Positions 51,526 to 62,910 of a stretch of 64,000 bases of DNA are shown here, piece after piece. The position numbers were made by a program, and so were the translations under genes. Within the stretch, counting starts at the first letter, position 1; every line of letters begins with the position of its first letter. Below the pieces are notes generated by a model, which saw only the letters and a program-made list of their open reading frames with translations, searched no databases and was not told the origin of the DNA. Origin of the DNA: Norana najaformis (taxonomy: Eukaryota > Annelida > Clitellata > Crassiclitellata > Hormogastridae); NCBI GenBank assembly GCA_964023275.1, contig OZ029917.1:18288287-18352286 (forward strand), given 5' to 3'.

Positions 51526-52461
51526 AGCCCGAATCGAGAGTACTCCGATCCGCCAGCCAAAGCATCGTCTAACTATAGACATCATCACTGCATCTAGTAA
51601 TTCGCCCCAGTGGCGCCTTTTCGGCTGGCTTCCTTCGGTTGTTAAGGAAATTAAAACCGGAAATGACGCCAGTCGTGACACAAGAACGTTGGGTCGACGG
51701 CTAAAAATAGCCACGGGCTGCTGCTACGGATGGTGAAGGCTGAGGATAATCACATATTAAGTTAACGTATAAGCGAGCTTAAAAAGGATGGATTGCAGGA
51801 TCGATGGAAGATTGAAAGAGAAAACGAAGAAGGAAGAGCAAAAAACGATGAAGGGATAAAAAGATGGACCAATGGAAGAAAGAAATTATTTTATACGCAT
51901 ACTAAAGCAAGTGCAAGAAACGAAGCAGGCCTTCGCTGAGATGTGTTAATGGCACCTCTTGAAGAGTTTGAGAAAATATTCAAAAAGGCAAACGAGATGG
52001 ACGATGGCTGTTGTGGGGGAGGGGTGGCGTCGAGGACCACAGAAAGACAGAGGTAAAGACTACAGGAAGTATCTGGCGATTTGGAAGAAGCGATAACGCA
52101 GGAGTTACCCTAGACAGAGATAAGTGGATTTGAAACAAATAGAAACCGGGTGGATTAGATTTGTGGCAAGTGTGAATACCATCGGAGTACGTGCGTGCAG
52201 CTGAAGGTCAAGATGGATAGGGATGGCAGGCATGAAATGGATAGGGATTCGGTTGGAAGGGTGAGAGGTTGGAGCCGAAGGGTGGAGCCTTCAGCCGGTC
52301 AGACGCCACCCGATGCACTAGTCATTTGGCAAACATCGCACATAATCAGCGACGACCAACCGCATTCGACGACGATCAATAACAACCACGGACGGCCACC
52401 GGACGCACAGATCGACGGACAGAAGGAGGAAGAACGGACTGAAGGTTAAACGAAAAGACGG
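51526..52461. other. Purine-rich non-coding stretch
   Basis: Degenerate GGAA/GATGG-like sequence continues in places; no gene seen. Confidence 0.5.
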
Positions 52462-52860
52462 ACGGATAGATGGATGGATGGATGGATGGATGGATGGATT
52501 GATAGACGGACGGACGGATGGATGGATGGAGGGAAGGATGGATGGATGGATGGGTGGATGGGTGGATGGGTGGGTGGGTGGGTGGGTGGATGGATGGGTG
52601 GATGGATGGATGGATGGATGGATAGACGGACGGACGGATGGATGGATGGAGGGAAGGATGGATGGATGGATGGGTGGATGGGTGGGTGGTTGGGTGGGTG
52701 GGTGGGTGGTTGGGTGGGTGGATGGATGGAGGGAAGGATGGAAAGATGAAATGACCGACCGCAGATGTTTGGAGAGACAGATGGATGGACCAATGGGTGG
52801 ATGGAAAGACGGACGGAGAGATGGATAGATGGATGGAAAGACAGATGGTTGGATGTAAGC
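52462..52860. repeat. (GGAT)n/(GGGT)n array
   Basis: Tetranucleotide array. An approximately 145-bp block (starting GATAGACGGACGGACGG at 52500 and again at 52621) is duplicated within it. Confidence 0.95.
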
Positions 52861-53560
52861 GCTGGCGTAACATAGAATTTGGGCCCCGTATGATTACCCT
52901 AATGGCCTGCTTGGTCCAACCCCGTAAAGACTAATCAGAATGCGAGCTGACTTGTCTTTTGGCCGAAACTTTCTCCTGGATGGAAAGACGAAAGACAGGT
53001 GGAAGAAGTGGCAGACTGATAAGTGGAAAATGCAAGATCATACGGACGGAAGCACCGGCGAGCAGGTGGAAGAGAGGGTCAGCCGGTAGGCTGACAGACG
53101 GAAATTGAAACAAAAGAAGGCCAGACGGTTGGTGGAATGAGGAACAGAATGAAGGAAACCGGAAATTAGACAGGAAAGAAATAAAAGCATAGAGCAGAAG
53201 CAAAAACTGACAGACAACAAACGACTACCGTTAGAGAGGCAGAGAAAAAGGGAAGAGAAATACACAATAGTAGACAGACAGGTGAAAGAACAGGCTGAAC
53301 GATAAAAGGACGAACAGCACCAAAAAAGACATAAGAATGCCAAAATAAATCTATAATCAGTAGACCACGACCGGTGCAGATAACGGACGGACAGAAGGAC
53401 GAAGAGAACGCGAATGGAAAAGGACGTAGAGACAAACGGATAGAACGAAGGACAGACAGAATGATGGACGGACAAAGTCCAGCCCTTGCACTAGGACAAG
53501 AAGATGAATCGGATACTGACTGCGAGCAAAACCCGTCAGCCAGCGCCGTTCCTCTTTGAG
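52861..53560. other. GGA/GAC-rich degenerate low-complexity DNA
   Basis: Decayed ACAGAC/GGAC repeats; both strands give Ser/Arg-rich open frames of no recognised family. Confidence 0.5.
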
Positions 53561-54000
53561 TTCTGTAAGCTGATGGCGCCGCTGCCTTTGGGGCCAGCTG
53601 CAGCTTCAGCAGCTGGTGCATGCCAGCCGAACGACGAGCGAGCGAGGATGCTGACAGAAGCGACGTCACGCCAATAGCATCGTCGTCGTCGTCGTAGTCG
53701 TCGTGTACAAGAGACGCATCCAAAATGGCGGCCACTACGATCCGATGGCTTTGGATCAAGACCCCGGATTACGGACCCGTCTTCCTTTGTCTGGATTAAC
53801 GCCGACCGCGGCGCCATAGGCACGACAGAACTACGTAGTGGAATGATGAGAGCACGTTCTTCTTGTTGTCTGGTATCCGGCCACCGATGAACACCGATGC
53901 GTGCGTGTGGCGCAGAAAGCGCGGGGGCATCGTTGTTGTGTAGCGCGAAGAGAGTCATGGGTAATTGTCCGTCCACGCTTCGTTTGCTAGACAGGTGGGT
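53561..54000. promoter_or_regulatory. CpG-rich promoter-like patch
   Basis: A GC- and CpG-rich island in AT-rich surroundings. It has a CRE-like GACGTCAC (53662-53669), CCAAT (53671-53675) and AAAATGGCGGCC (53722-53733), an exact match to the YY1-type element often found just downstream of start sites. The order CRE, CCAAT, YY1 suggests a plus-oriented promoter starting near 53710. No exon follows that I can recognise. The minus open frame 53536-54015 has no known domain. Confidence 0.35.
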
Positions 54001-54890
54001 TCTGCTATGCTTCATTGAGTTATGTTATGCTTCAGTTAGTTCTACTGTGCTTCATTGATTTATGTTATGCTTCAGTTGGTTCTGCTGTGCTCCAGCGAGT
54101 TTTTACGTGTTCCAGTGGATTCTACTCTACACTGAGTTCTGTAATATGCTCCAGTTGGTTCTACTGTGCTCCAGTAAGTTCTAATGTGTTTCAGTGGATT
54201 CTGTTGTATTCCAGTGAATTCTACTCTGTTCCATTCGGTTCTGTTGTGTTGCAGTGGGTTCTTCAGCGTTCCAAGAAATTCTAATGTGTTCCAGTGGGTT
54301 CTACTGTATTCCAGTGGCATGTGCTCTGCTCGATGGGGTTCTCTTGTGCTCCAGTGGATTTTACTGTGGATTCTTTTGCGTTTCATTGGGTTCTGCTGTG
54401 TTGGTTATAATGCGCTCAGTTGGAACCTCTTCTGTTCCAGTGATTCTACTGTAGAACCCACTTCGGCACAGTACAACCAAGAATTTTCCAGTCACTGTTT
54501 GCATTCTTATGTTTTGTTCTCTTAAATTTCTAATGGGTTCTACTGTACTCCAGCAAGTTCTAAAGTGCTCCAATTGGTTTGACTGTGCTCCAGTAAGTTC
54601 CAATGTGCAGCGGTGGATTACGCTCTGCTGACAGGAGTATTGCTATGCTCCAATAGGACTTATTATGCTCCCGTGGGTTCTGCTGTGCTCCGGTGAGTTA
54701 TTTTACGTTTCACTGGGTTATGCTATGCTCTAGTACGCTCTAATGTGCTTCAAGAGGTTGGGGATTGCTACAGGGGTTCTACTGTTCTCATGTGGGTTCT
54801 TGTATGCTCCATCAGTTTATGATATGCTCAAGTGGGTTCTACTTTGCTCCATTGGGCTCTGATACGCTCCATTGGGTTCTGCCATACGCC
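54000..54890. repeat. Degenerate 20-bp minisatellite, about 40 copies
   Basis: Units resemble GGTTCTGCTGTGCTCCAGTG, with an average period of 20 bp and many substitutions and small indels. Open frames across it are by-products. Confidence 0.92.
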
Positions 54891-55063
54891 ATTTGGTTCT
54901 GAAATATTTAAGTGATTCTGTGAGGCTCCATAAACTCATTCGAAACATCCGCCGACGAAGAAGTTGCTTCTGCTATCACGTGTGATGTTTTGTCTTCGTC
55001 GGTGGATGTTCCGCATGAGTTTCTGGAGCCTCACAGAATCACTTAAATATTTCAGAACCAAAT
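54891..55063. repeat. 173-bp hairpin at the end of the minisatellite
   Basis: Arms of about 70 bp (54891-54960 and 54993-55063) are over 90% complementary around a 32-nt loop that itself contains ATCACGTGTGAT. The outer arm begins ATTTGGTTCTGAAAT, resembling a minisatellite unit. Confidence 0.9.
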
Positions 55064-55168
55064 AGAGTATAGGAGAACCCAACAGATGCTGCATGTGTAG
55101 TAGTAATGAAAAATCAACATAAACAACACAACATAAATATATTACCAAAAGCAGCAATAAAGAATGTT

Positions 55169-55530
55169 GTAAACAGACACAGGCGGCCCACACGCTGTAC
55201 CCTCCCCCTCTAATCAAAGCATAAACAAACAACAGCAAACAATGACTGCATATGATACATTAATTACAGCATTATTACACGGTTACTGATTGTTGTAACC
55301 CGGGACTGTGCGAGTTCAGGGTTTTTGTTAGACGGTTACCGCGTAGACGGACCACGAACCCTATGAATAAATTACTTGGGCGGAATGCATGTCGGTGTTT
55401 TGCTAGCCCAGCCATTTAGTATTTGGCTGACGATCGGTGAATAGATGATGCGCCCCCGGCCACCCTACAGGCCCTCTGGCATCGATTAGAGTGGGAGGGT
55501 ACAGCGTGTGGGCAGCCTGTGTCTGTTTAC
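55169..55530. mobile_element. MITE-like element with 47-bp terminal inverted repeats
   Basis: The left end GTAAACAGACACAGGCGGCC and following bases to 55215 are nearly complementary to 55484-55530. The core is non-coding. A target-site duplication is not clear, so the class is unknown. Confidence 0.75.
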
Positions 55531-56983
55531 AGCAATAGGCATCCAAATGTGTATTATTTGTCAGCAGTGCTTAGCTGCAAAGCTGTTGCTCCGCATGATG
55601 TGCTGCGATTCGAATTAGACGCTTTAAGGCCTCTGTCTCTGTCTTCCTGTCTCTCTCTCACTCTCTACCTATCTCTCTGTCTCTGTCTCTGTCTCTGTTT
55701 CCGTTTCTCTCTCTCTCTCTCTCTGTAGGTCTGTCTCTTTCCTTCTCTCTCCGTGTCCTTTGCAAAGGTCACGTGGTGTTTCAAAGTGTCGGCTCTAGGG
55801 GTGATTATGCATGCCTGTGTCTTTCAGGAGCGCAAATGTAGGGATATACGTGTGTTATGAGACCTTGTTTTTGTTCATTTTCAGAAGTGTAAATCGTTCT
55901 TGCACGTGTGGCTATGTGACATGTCTTTTTGTAAATGGCTGCATGTTCAGGTAGTCTATCTAACACCTTGAGTTGGCATAGACGTCAGTTGTCGCAGCGT
56001 TGCACATGAATTCTTTAGAGGTTGTGTGAGCCTCTTGTAACCCGTCGTGTGCATACATTTGTCTTTGATCGGGGATGCAGCCTATGTCTGATTGGGGCAG
56101 TCAGTTACATAGAAGTAGCAATAGATGTATCTGCATTGGCACCCAGGCACAGGATGGTTCAGTGGCTGTTTGGTAATGCGTTTGCGTTCACCTCTGCGTT
56201 AGAGGTCGAATCCTGCTAAGAAAAATGAAATCGACAGTTCGTCGTTGTCAGGCTCTAAAACTGGTAAACAAAGTCATGGTGACCTTGAGCACAAAGAGCA
56301 TGCTCGAGTCTTGAAATTTTCGGATGACCTTTCCAACGCATCCGCTGTTTCCGATCTTTTTTCTTCGTTTCCATGATTCTTTAATTAATTTGTGCATTAA
56401 CGACTAGGAACGTCGGGCTATGAAAACTGACTCCTTTTGATCAGGGCTGAGAGCTTCACGTTTTACCTGCAGGATGAACATTGCCAAAACGCCCGGCAAA
56501 TCCAGTCACCGATTGAATCTACTCTAAAGGCAATTTAATAGTGTTTATAGCCATACATGACTGTACATTGATTGCAGCTTCTGTTTCAAGATCATACTGA
56601 GCTCAACCAAACTTTAAAAAATGAATAACTTCTACAGCAGTCGCCACATGCAACTTACCTTATAGCTGTGCATTATTCAGTCCAGAGTGTGGACGTGAGG
56701 ACAATTACTGGAACTCAACTTCGCCGGGGACAGTTAAACCAATCCCGGGGGTCAGATTTATTGATCAGGGCTGGGATTTCCTTCTAGTCTAGAGGATCGA
56801 GTCCCTTGCATCTCCCTAAAAATCCATCCTATATGTTAACATTATAATAGCTGCGGTTTTTGAAAGCGGACATATCAGCGCGTAATAGCGTCTCGTAATA
56901 ACATAATAACATCATAATAACACCTCAAAGCTTAACTTGCTTAGCAATACTTAACTTGCCTCAGTTTTTGCTGTTTCTCGCAG
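55531..56983. other. Non-coding region
   Basis: CTCT/GTCT tract at 55635-55760; otherwise no recognised features. Small open frames show no known domain. Confidence 0.5.
55635..55760. repeat. CTCT/GTCT tract
   Basis: Pyrimidine-rich microsatellite. Confidence 0.9.
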
Positions 56984-57033
56984 GATCGATCTTGTGTGCA
57001 CTGATGAAATGTCTTCTCAAACCACATCAAATG
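56984..57033 (+). other. Orphan exon-like segment (weak)
   Basis: 50 nt between a strong acceptor (TTTTTGCTGTTTCTCGCAG) and a good donor (ATG followed by GTAGGT). One frame is open (SILCALMKCLLKPHQM). No neighbour exon or family was recognised. Confidence 0.2.
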
Positions 57034-57186
57034 GTAGGTCATCAGCAACACTGTATAGAAAGACTGCATATTTTTAGACAGCAATACAGCCCTTCTCCAT
57101 AATTAAATGAGATCAGTGTGTCGTTATTTGTGGAAACGATATCATAAGCATGTGTCTAAAACCTGAGCAGGAATAACCAGGGTTAG

Positions 57187-57512
57187 CTGGATAATGATCT
57201 CTAGAGAGCATAACTCCACTTCTACTGTGAGACCACTACATGGAGTTTGAAATGCATATACGATAGATAGGCCTATCACAAGTTTCTATCAATTACAATT
57301 GTGAAGATTTCAACATTTTATCTTAATTATATTATATTATAACCTAACATAATATTCAGGGGCCATAACCAAGCTTGTCTGGATAATGATCTTTGGAGAG
57401 CATAATTCCACTTGTACTGTGAGAGCATTAAATAGAGATTGAAATGCATGGAACAGATATCACAAATTTCCATGAAGTAAAATTGTGAAGATTTCAACAT
57501 TAATTATAACTC
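57187..57512 (+). repeat. Direct repeat, two copies of about 130 bp
   Basis: 57187-57320 and 57378-57512 share GGATAATGATCT, GAGAGCATAA, TTGAAATGCAT and TTGTGAAGATTTCAACAT. Confidence 0.88.
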
Positions 57513-57519
57513 CAACAAT

Positions 57520-57995
57520 CGAAGCAGTCCGCTCAACCCACTCCTCTTCTGCCCTAACACTTCTCCGCCCGTCTGTCACTTCAACCTTAAAATTTGATAA
57601 TCGCTTCATAGCCACAGCTGTTCCACCACTCTGGAATTAACTCACCCAGAACTGCGACAGTTATCTGACCCAACATACAAATTCTCCTATGCTCCACCCT
57701 TTGCAATTTCTGCATTGGCCTTTCACTCAAAACTGAAAACATTCGTCTTTCACAGATCCTATTCTGACTCCCCTTCTTCCTCTTATCCCTCTTTCCGCTC
57801 CAATCCCAAACATCACCCACCGTAGGTGCCACGCTCTCTTTCTGCCTGACTCTTGGATCTTGACCTGGAACCGAAAACATTTGCCTATGGATTTTGTTTT
57901 GACTAAGCGCCTGTGAATAAGCTGGTCCCCGTGACGTGGCTTTCGTTGGGTTCTATAGAAATCTCGGGATTACGATTAGGCCTACGATTACGATT
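57520..57995 (+). mobile_element. CR1/L2-like LINE, 3' end with (GATTACG)n tail
   Basis: Reading across frames gives the RT C-terminus: RPSVTSTLKFDNRFIATAVP, PPLWN and FHSKLKTFVFHRS. A 3' UTR (CTTGGATCTTGACCTGGAAC, GATTTTGTTTTGACTAAGCG) and a GATTACG tandem tail at about 57970-57990 follow. Fragments of the same 3' UTR are at 34645 (plus) and 46385 (minus). Confidence 0.8.
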
Positions 57996-58059
57996 ACGAA
58001 CACTATTTCCCCCCATTGTAATTTTTTTCACTGAACGTTGGTCATCATTCTAAACCTTG

Positions 58060-58720
58060 TTTTAGTGGTAGCGGTTTGTATCGATTCTGTATTTCTTCGG
58101 GTTTTCTACTCGGCGTCTAGTTCGATGCGACGACTCACCAACGACGTCTCTTTGTTTCGAATTTTATTTGCTACAAAATTATATTTACAGCATTATAATG
58201 TTAATTAGATTATCTGCTAAGATTTGCTAAATACACGCTCAGACTTTCGGCTTAGCTTAAAATGTGTCTTTCTCTTCGTCTTGTCTCGTTCGTCGTAGTG
58301 TCTAGGTCGTCGTGATCAGGACCGTCTTATCCATTAGGCACAGTAGGCACTGTGCCTATGGCCTACGAACTTTATAGGGGACTACGAAAGTCAAAAATGA
58401 GATATTGAAAAAATAAATTTATTGATTTACTCGAAAATTAAAAAAGGAAATACAAATTTAATAACCTTAAAGTTTGTGCTGAAACAGTTTAAGTTAAGCT
58501 GTGCTACATTAAGTTAACTGTGGGGCTCTTTACATTAGCAAAATCACATATAATGTCCTTGAATGTCATTTCCCGCATTAAGTCGTTTTCAATGTGTTTA
58601 GCTGTAATGCAGAGTTGGCAGTTGGGCCTACGAATGCGAGAGTGCCTAGGGCCTACGACGACCTTAAAGTGGCCCTGGTCGTGATGACCTTCAGATGGTA
58701 AACCATGACTCTGGTACTTT
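58060..58720 (+). repeat. Dispersed repeat, copy 1, split by a hAT MITE
   Basis: 58060-58316 and 58678-58720 together match 61030-61320 at about 85% by eye (TATCGATTCTGTATTTCTT, TACACGCTCAGACTTTCGGC, TCGTCGTGATGA). The middle is a separate insertion. Confidence 0.9.
58317..58677. mobile_element. hAT-type MITE, 361 bp, nested
   Basis: Ends CAGGACCGTCTTA and, complemented, CAGGGCCACTTTA. GTCGTGAT is duplicated exactly on both sides (58309-58316, 58678-58685). Subterminal GGCCTACGA motifs lie in both halves. The unoccupied site is seen in the paralogous repeat at 61030-61320. Confidence 0.93.
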
Positions 58721-58967
58721 CTGTTTAGCGACACTGTGTCGTAACTAAGATGACTGGCGTCGCTCTCGTTCTTGTCTTTATCCAGGTTTAGAACTGGCAG
58801 CACCCGAATGAGGCAGTGGCTGCCATTTTCTTGCTTTATTTACCCTTCTCGTTCCTATGCATGCCCATTTTTACGTTTTCTATTCTCCCTTTGTCTTAGG
58901 ATCTCCATTCGCATTCCATACCTATCTGGTCTTGTTAAATCTTCCCAGCCCTATAGCGACTGCCTCT

Positions 58968-59059
58968 TCTCTCTCTCTGTGTCTCTCTCTCTGTGTCTCT
59001 CTCTGTCTCTCTCTCTGTCTCTCTCTGACTCTTTGTCTCTCTGTCTGTCTCTCTCTATC

Positions 59060-59090
<31 letters not shown>

Positions 59091-59174
59091 GTCTTTCTCT
59101 CTGTCTCTCTCTGACTCTCTGTCTCTCTGTCTGTCTCTGTCTGTCTGTCTCTCTGTCTCTGTCTCACTCTCTGT

Positions 59175-59208
<34 letters not shown>

Positions 59209-59246
59209 CTCTCTCTATCCTCGCTCTCTCTCTCCTCTCTCTCCTT

Positions 59247-59325
<79 letters not shown>

Positions 59326-59333
59326 CCTCCATT
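58968..59333. repeat. (CT)n/(GTCT)n array
   Basis: About 365 bp of pyrimidine-rich microsatellite ending in pure CT. Confidence 0.96.
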
Positions 59334-59581
59334 CATCTGCCCACCTGTAAGCTCTACTGTTCGTGATCCCTATCTTGGTGGTCTCTCTCCTGCACCCCGA
59401 ATGCGCAACTCCCCCGTCATTCGCAGCCTAATCAACCCTTTGTTTCTGAAAATACACCTCCACAGCCCTCGCTTGCTACACTGTGGTCTGATGGTCTGAA
59501 TCGTCCTTTGTCGTTTACACTAGTCATAAATACCTGCTTCTAAATCATACAGGCTGTGTCCTAATATTTAAAACCTAATAT

Positions 59582-59583
<2 letters not shown>

Positions 59584-59664
<81 letters not shown>
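59584..59664. repeat. (AT)n microsatellite
   Basis: About 80 bp pure AT. Confidence 0.96.
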
Positions 59665-59667
<3 letters not shown>

Positions 59668-59869
59668 TTCGCCACCACCTCCTCTTCTCTCTCTGACCTT
59701 GACTTAGCTTTTGACTCAGCGTCGTCTGCTTTCTTCAGAGTTCACATCTGGTTCGCAGTAAACGTTCGTCCTAATTACCATGAACCCTTGAGGTATCTAA
59801 CCTTCTCTTTTGTTTCCGACAGGAGCGGCCTTGTTTGTGGTGTGTTGATTGGATTTACCTCCATTACCC

Positions 59870-60215
59870 AAAGCAAAGACAGAGTTTGTTAAATCTCGGG
59901 CTATATCATGCCCCAGGATTTCAACCCTTTTATAACCTCTGCCTTGACTACAACAAAGCTTTCAGTGCCACAACGTGGAGATGAAATTTCTATGAGGTGA
60001 ATTCTCTCTCTCAATCATTACTGCCGATTGCACCTTCCTCAAAGCACGTAAAATATTGACACGCTCGTGCCTAGCAAGTGACTTATCTAATGCAAGATCT
60101 GCGTTCACCAATGTGGCGTTTGCACCTGTGTCTGGAAGCGCATCTGCAAATACACCATTTAGCAATATAGGTTCGACATAATTGCGCTGATGTTCACTAA
60201 TTTGTTAAAAATAAA
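59870..60215 (-). mobile_element. LTR-retrotransposon protease fragment (possible)
   Basis: The minus-strand frame reads YVEPILLNGVFADALPDTGA, NATLVNADLALDKSLARHER. DTGA in this context is the active-site motif of retroviral-type aspartic proteases, and the preceding VNG..A.LP matches Gypsy-like elements. No RT or LTR was found nearby. Confidence 0.45.
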
Positions 60216-60689
60216 CAACTTTTACACATAACAGAATTGTGCGTTGTCGTTGTTTGTGCGCTGGGCTGTCTTGTACTGTAGAGACCACTTATAAAGCAAA
60301 AATGAAGCGATTTTCTAACCTTCTGCCCACGATCCAGCTTAGTCTATATGGTTTACCGCCCCCATCGTTTGCCTTGTTTTATACAGTGATCTGCTTTTGC
60401 AGCACACGCTCAGCTTTGCTTTTTGCCCTCTGTGAAAATTTGAATATTCGGGGAAAAATTTCACGGAAGCATCCAAACCATAAGCTGCTCATCCATAAAT
60501 ATCGTCTTGTACACCTGCAGATTTCCCTAGGTAGTACTCCGGGCAGACTGCGTCCAGTGGTTGCCTTCGTCTGATGTGCGTACAGTTCGCTAGATGTCTC
60601 TCCAGTCCATTGTAGGTTAGTTTTCTTTTTCCTTTGCTGCCATTCTTCGTCTGTTGTTAATTCTGTTGATCTCTGCGTCACGGGTCGCC

Positions 60690-60965
60690 GTCTCTATGCT
60701 CATGCAGCATATCATCATCATCATCATCATGATCCATGGGCCGAGAGCCCGTAGGTGTCCACGCATGCATTGTCACTTGTCTCCACAGTTCCCGATCTTG
60801 TGCTGTTCTTACCAAGGCGTGCAAGTCTTGCTTACACCAATCCCTTATATCATCTGTCCACTCCCTGTTAGGTCTTCCTCATCTCACATTTCCGTCCATA
60901 ATTCCCATCATCACGCTTTTTGTTTTTCTACTGTCATCCATCCTGCATATATGTCCAAATAAACA
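60690..60965 (-). mobile_element. LINE C-terminal fragment
   Basis: The minus-strand frame reads HICRMDDSRKTKSVMMGIMD, GNVR, then GRPNREWTDDIRDWCKQDLH and LVRTAQDRELWRQV. This GRPxxxWxDDIxxW...AxDRxxWR pattern closes many LINE polyproteins. One stop interrupts it. Confidence 0.75.
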
Positions 60966-61029
60966 TTATATGCAGCATATAATGTTTTAAAATAATTGTT
61001 GCTCATCAATCTAAAGCATGTTTTTGGGG

Positions 61030-61320
61030 TAGGGTTGCTATCGATTCTGTATTTCTTAGGGGTTTTCTCGGCGTCTAATTCGTTGCGACGATTCACCAAT
61101 TACGTCTCTTTGTTTCGAATTTTATTTACAACAAAATAGTATTTACAGCAACATAACGTTGAGTTGATTATCTGCCAAGATTTGTTAAATACACGCTCAG
61201 ACTTTCGGCTTAGCTTAAAATATGTCTTTCTCCTCGTCTTGTCTCATTCTTCGTAGTATTTCTTAAGAGCGGATTCCTGTGTCGTCGTGATGAGCTTCTG
61301 AGAGTAAACTATAACTCTGT
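61030..61320 (+). repeat. Dispersed repeat, copy 2 (unoccupied site)
   Basis: Intact counterpart of 58060-58720 without the 361-bp insertion. Confidence 0.9.
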
Positions 61321-62157
61321 CATTTCCTTGCTTAATATACCCGTGTGCTTAATATAGACGAGTGGAGAGACAGTATTTGCATCATTCGACACAAAGGCGG
61401 ATCCAAGGGGTAAATTCGGCCATGGCTTCCACCTGCTTTGAGGGCCATTAAATTTCCCTCCGCTCTGGAAACCGGTTTCGGCGAGGGTAGCCCACAGAAA
61501 CTGTAAAATAACCAAGGTCTATGATAAAGCTGCTGAAGAAGCAAAGGAAGACAAATAAGAAACGTAGCAACTAGCTTCATACGAGATCTCGACTACGGTA
61601 AAATTGGCCTATCCGGAAACGTGGCAAATACCAGTCTAACTTAGGAACCGGTCCAAGTGGACTAATCCAGCCTAAAACGTGATGATTTTGAGCGCCTTAG
61701 ACCCGATCGTTCTGAAATCGATAGCACCTACCCATAGTATGCATTCTTTACTTGCTGATATCATCAAGAAACTAACGAAATGCAGATAGTCGATAACTGT
61801 ACTGCCAGAGCTAATCAAGTCGATAAGATAATCAGTCGATGGCCTTCTTACCATACTATTTCTGCCTATTATTTTACTGCAAGCCACATGGCCTGATCCA
61901 AGTCAGATGCTATGTACATTAAAGAGTTCTACCACGCTGTTAATGGAAGCCGGAATTTTGATTACATCCTCTCTTCCATTGAAAGAGCAATGCATTCATT
62001 TGAACTTTGAAAGCCGTGTAAAAAATTTATAAAAAGGAGCGAAGGATCAGTCGACTGAAGCGCAAACATGGCTGCAGTAATCCAACGACGGGACACTTTT
62101 CAACCCCTCATTTTGCGATGGTACACATTTACCAACCACTAAAACAGGGAGGACTGA
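61321..62157. other. Non-coding stretch
   Basis: Unique-looking DNA without recognised features on either strand. Confidence 0.5.
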
Positions 62158-62159
62158 GT

Positions 62160-62215
62160 GGGCGTCTAGTGGCGTGGTATTTCACGCACGGTCACCCGTC
62201 CAAGTACTGCATAGA
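62160..62215 (-). pseudogene. 5S rRNA-like fragment
   Basis: The minus strand reads AGTACTTGGACGGGTGACCG then a TGAAATACC block, close to the 3' half of metazoan 5S rRNA, including its box C region. The 5' half is missing. It could be a pseudogene or the head of a 5S-derived SINE. Confidence 0.45.
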
Positions 62216-62517
62216 CTGCTGGACTGCATGAAAGCCATCACGCTTTCTAATTGAATTGACAAAGCAAAGTTTCATAAAGGCCTTGACATTCCCACAAAAA
62301 CGGACTTGGGCCACAAGCCACGGTATCAGGGACGTCGTCCGGTGGGGCCAAGGGATAAGTTTCCCACAATGTTTGGGAAGAGGGCAATTCAATGATTAAG
62401 TCCTCAATATTTATGTTAGTTTAATGTGCTGGAGTCAGCATTTTTGCTAACTTATAGAGCTGTGATTATTAGGATATGATTTAATAGTTTAATTAATTTT
62501 AAAATATTTAATTATAA

Positions 62518-62560
62518 TTGTAACATAATAGCAATAATACCAATTGAAAACATAGCTAGC
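62518..62560 (+). repeat. 40-bp direct repeat, copy 1
   Basis: TAACATAATAGCAATAATAC and the following 20 bases are repeated exactly at 63150-63189. Confidence 0.93.
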
Positions 62561-62757
62561 AGATATTCGTGTATAATATATTCAGTCTTAATTTTGCTGC
62601 TGTTTTGATAAAAAGGGCTGGCTAGATGAAATGGATTCTGTAACCGCTGTAACTAATTCCGTTAACACTTAGAAAGATTGAGAACAATCACTGACAAAAC
62701 TCTGTCAATGTCGATGGCCTATGACGCCATATGAAGTCATGTCGTTAAACTGTTGAA

Positions 62758-62834
62758 CTGATGATGATGATGATGATGACGACGACGACGATGACGATAA
62801 TGATGATGATGATGACGATGACGATGAAGATGAA

Positions 62835-62866
<32 letters not shown>

Positions 62867-62867
62867 C

Positions 62868-62909
<42 letters not shown>
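62758..62909. repeat. (GAT)n/(GAC)n microsatellite
   Basis: About 150 bp trinucleotide array. Its poly-Ser and poly-His frames are artefacts. Confidence 0.96.

Positions 62910-62910
<1 letters not shown>

Noticed and set aside
50866..51714. 282-residue minus-strand frame
   Set aside because: Driven by the GGAA array (Phe-Leu-Pro-Ser repeats). The flanks show no domain.
52376..52873. His/Pro/Ser-rich frames on the minus strand
   Set aside because: Translation of a GGAT array in several frames.
53536..54015. 159-residue minus-strand frame in the CpG patch
   Set aside because: No recognisable domain and no splice support; composition follows local GC content. The patch is kept as a promoter candidate only.
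59962..60681. Complete Gag-Pol gene around the DTGA motif
   Set aside because: No zinc knuckle, RT or integrase frame could be read in the flanks, so only the protease-like fragment is reported.
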